This document shows, in pieces, positions 14,363-15,386 of a stretch of 15,386 bases of DNA. Source of the DNA: an archaeon (lineage in GTDB: Archaea; Altiarchaeota; Altiarchaeia; IMC4; QMZM01); the NCBI GenBank assembly GCA_029933895.1, contig JAOZNG010000014.1:1-15386 (forward strand), written 5' to 3'. The stretch's first letter is position 1, and each line of letters opens with the position of its first letter. The notes beneath the pieces were generated by a model. The model did no database searches. It was not told the DNA's origin and saw only the letters and a list, made by a program, of their open reading frames with translations. The position numbers and the translations under genes were made by a program.

Positions 14363-15274
14363 ATGAAGGTTTCAACGGAGTTAGCTGGTGTCAGATTAAA
14401 CAACCCCACAGTATTGGCTTCAGGGGTCCTTGGGGTCACTGCATCAGCCCTTAAGAGAGCATCCGTCTCCGGTGCAGCTGCCGTAACCACTAAATCCATC
14501 GGCCCGGAGAAAAGGATGGGGCATGAAAACCCTGTGGTGGTGGAACTGGACTGCGGGTTATTGAATGCTATAGGTCTTTCATGTCCCGATCCAGAGGAAT
14601 CAATGATGGAGCTCAGGAAGGCAGTTGACTCCATAGATGCTCCAGTGATAGCAAGCTTCTACGGTAAAAGCATCTCAGAATTCAGCTACATGGCCGAACT
14701 ATTATCGCGTGCTGAGCCCGCCTTACTGGAGGCTAACATATCCTGCCCTAATGTGGGAGAGTTCGGCAAACCCTTCGGCTCCAGCGCCAAAACGGCAGGT
14801 AAGATAACCCGGGCAGTCAAGAATGCAACAGATTTACCTCTTATTGTGAAACTAACACCTAATGTGGTGGACATCAAGGCCATCGCCTTGGAGGTGGAGA
14901 GGAGGGGGGCTGATGTTATCTCTGCAATAAACACCCTCGGTCCCGGGATGAAGATTGATGTTGTCTCAGGCAGGCCTGTTTTGTCGAATAAATTCGGCGG
15001 CCTCTCTGGGTCCTGCATTAAACCTGTAGCTGTTAGATGTGTTTATGAGATTTATGATGTGGTTGATATCCCCGTGATCGGGGTTGGCGGCATTGAATCA
15101 GGGGAAGATGCAGTAGAGATGCTGATGGCAGGCGCCTCCGCTGTCGGTATAGGAACCGCTGTATGGCACCGGGGCGTTGATGTATTCAGGAAGGTAACTG
15201 ATGAGTTAAGGGATTTCATGAAAGAGCAGGGATACTCCAGCCTGGAGGAGATTATAGGCAGAGCACATGGCTGA
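14363..15274 (+). CDS. pyrD: Dihydroorotate dehydrogenase, class 1B-type catalytic subunit
   Basis: FMN enzyme that oxidises dihydroorotate to orotate in pyrimidine synthesis. The 303-residue TIM-barrel protein shows TTKSIGPE at 42-49 (Lys44 near FMN), LLNAIGLSCPDP at 66-77, the catalytic loop LEANISCPNV at 122-131 with Cys128 as expected base (class 1 enzymes use Cys where class 2 use Ser), IVKLTPNV at 161-168 (Lys163), INTLGPGM at 189-196, FGGLSG at 211-216 and the phosphate site GVGGIESGEDAVEMLMAGAS ending with AVGIGTA. Length and sequence fit the 1B form, which normally pairs with PyrK for electron transfer to NAD+. No dedicated pyrK is in the window; nfnA is a relative but belongs to nfnAB. 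The upstream gap is 36 bases to divergent serA. The start at 14363 is the only sensible one given that gap. Confidence 0.93.
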   Translation: MKVSTELAGVRLNNPTVLASGVLGVTASALKRASVSGAAAVTTKSIGPEKRMGHENPVVVELDCGLLNAIGLSCPDPEESMMELRKAVDSIDAPVIASFYGKSISEFSYMAELLSRAEPALLEANISCPNVGEFGKPFGSSAKTAGKITRAVKNATDLPLIVKLTPNVVDIKAIALEVERRGADVISAINTLGPGMKIDVVSGRPVLSNKFGGLSGSCIKPVAVRCVYEIYDVVDIPVIGVGGIESGEDAVEMLMAGASAVGIGTAVWHRGVDVFRKVTDELRDFMKEQGYSSLEEIIGRAHG

Positions 15275-15325
15275 ATTGGGGTTGTTTAAAAGAGCAGGGA
15301 AAGGGAGAGGAAGCTACTATATCCC

Positions 15326-15337
15326 AAATATTTAATT
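15326..15337 (+). promoter_or_regulatory. TATA box for the gene entering at the right edge
   Basis: AAATATTTAATT is centred about 29 bases before the ATG at 15361, predicting a leader of about 4 bases. It lies in the 86-base gap after pyrD. Confidence 0.45.
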
Positions 15338-15360
15338 GTGCAATTTGATTGAGAGGAAAG

Positions 15361-15386
15361 ATGAAATTCAAGGAAATCAAAAATCC
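15361..15386 (+). CDS. Start of an unidentified gene, cut by the right edge
   Basis: Only eight full codons are visible (MKFKEIKN), too few to identify a product. The call rests on the ATG, a purine-rich GAGAGG just upstream at 15351-15356, and a TATA box at a fitting distance. It reads in the same direction as pyrD but appears to have its own promoter. Confidence 0.4.

Noticed and set aside
15267..15335. 22-codon plus-strand ORF starting inside the end of pyrD
   Set aside because: No homology can be seen, no clear Shine-Dalgarno site precedes it, and it runs through the probable TATA box of the next gene.
1..15386. CRISPR arrays, tRNA or rRNA genes, transposons and defence genes
   Set aside because: I looked through the short gaps and coding regions and saw no direct-repeat arrays, cloverleaf-like sequences, terminal inverted repeats or known defence domains.

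Overview
The window looks like archaeal chromosome, about 15.4 kb and densely coded on both strands. The strongest evidence is an adjacent pair encoding both subunits of family-D DNA polymerase (DP1 and DP2), which is found only in Archaea. Other support comes from TATA boxes placed for very short leaders or leaderless starts, a short T-run terminator, Shine-Dalgarno sites mainly inside operons, and a stand-alone single-OB-fold ssDNA-binding protein. Family-D polymerase argues against the classical Crenarchaeota. It fits a euryarchaeal, DPANN-like or Altiarchaeal-type lineage, but I cannot name the organism from this window.

Layout, left to right. A CPA2 (KefB-type) cation/proton antiporter on the minus strand is cut off by the left edge. 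Next is a minus-strand operon read as fbp (class I fructose-1,6-bisphosphatase), fba (class II aldolase), an 86-residue membrane ORF starting in an ATGA overlap with fba, and a protein corresponding to only the C-terminal part of DUF2207 membrane proteins. Divergent from fbp, on the plus strand, is nfnAB, an NADH-dependent ferredoxin:NADP+ oxidoreductase (electron-bifurcating flavoenzyme). It ends at a T-run and is followed by a PEBP/YbhB-family gene. A second plus-strand unit encodes the ssDNA-binding protein and a lipoprotein with a Ser/Thr-rich linker and a cupredoxin-like domain lacking copper ligands. This unit converges on the minus-strand block serA, polB (DP1), polC (DP2). Divergent from serA is pyrD (dihydroorotate dehydrogenase). 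The first codons of another plus-strand gene lie at the right edge.

Functionally this is mostly core metabolism and replication. FBP aldolase plus FBPase gives the last steps of gluconeogenesis to fructose-6-phosphate. Nfn links NADH, NADPH and ferredoxin pools and so supplies biosynthetic reductant. SerA starts serine synthesis from 3-phosphoglycerate and PyrD serves pyrimidine synthesis. The two polymerase subunits overlap by 11 bases and are probably made together.

I see no tRNA, rRNA, CRISPR array, insertion sequence, intein or defence system. The least ordinary features are: (i) a bacterial/haloarchaeal-style class II aldolase plus class I FBPase pair in an archaeon; (ii) two uncharacterised membrane proteins in the aldolase operon; (iii) two divergent gene pairs (fbp/nfnA and serA/pyrD) with the same interleaved TATA-box layout, which predicts mutually exclusive transcription; and (iv) a cupredoxin-like lipoprotein without metal ligands. 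No stretch over 300 bases lacks a gene. The longest gap, 155 bases (7553-7707), holds a GC-rich hairpin and a TATA promoter.
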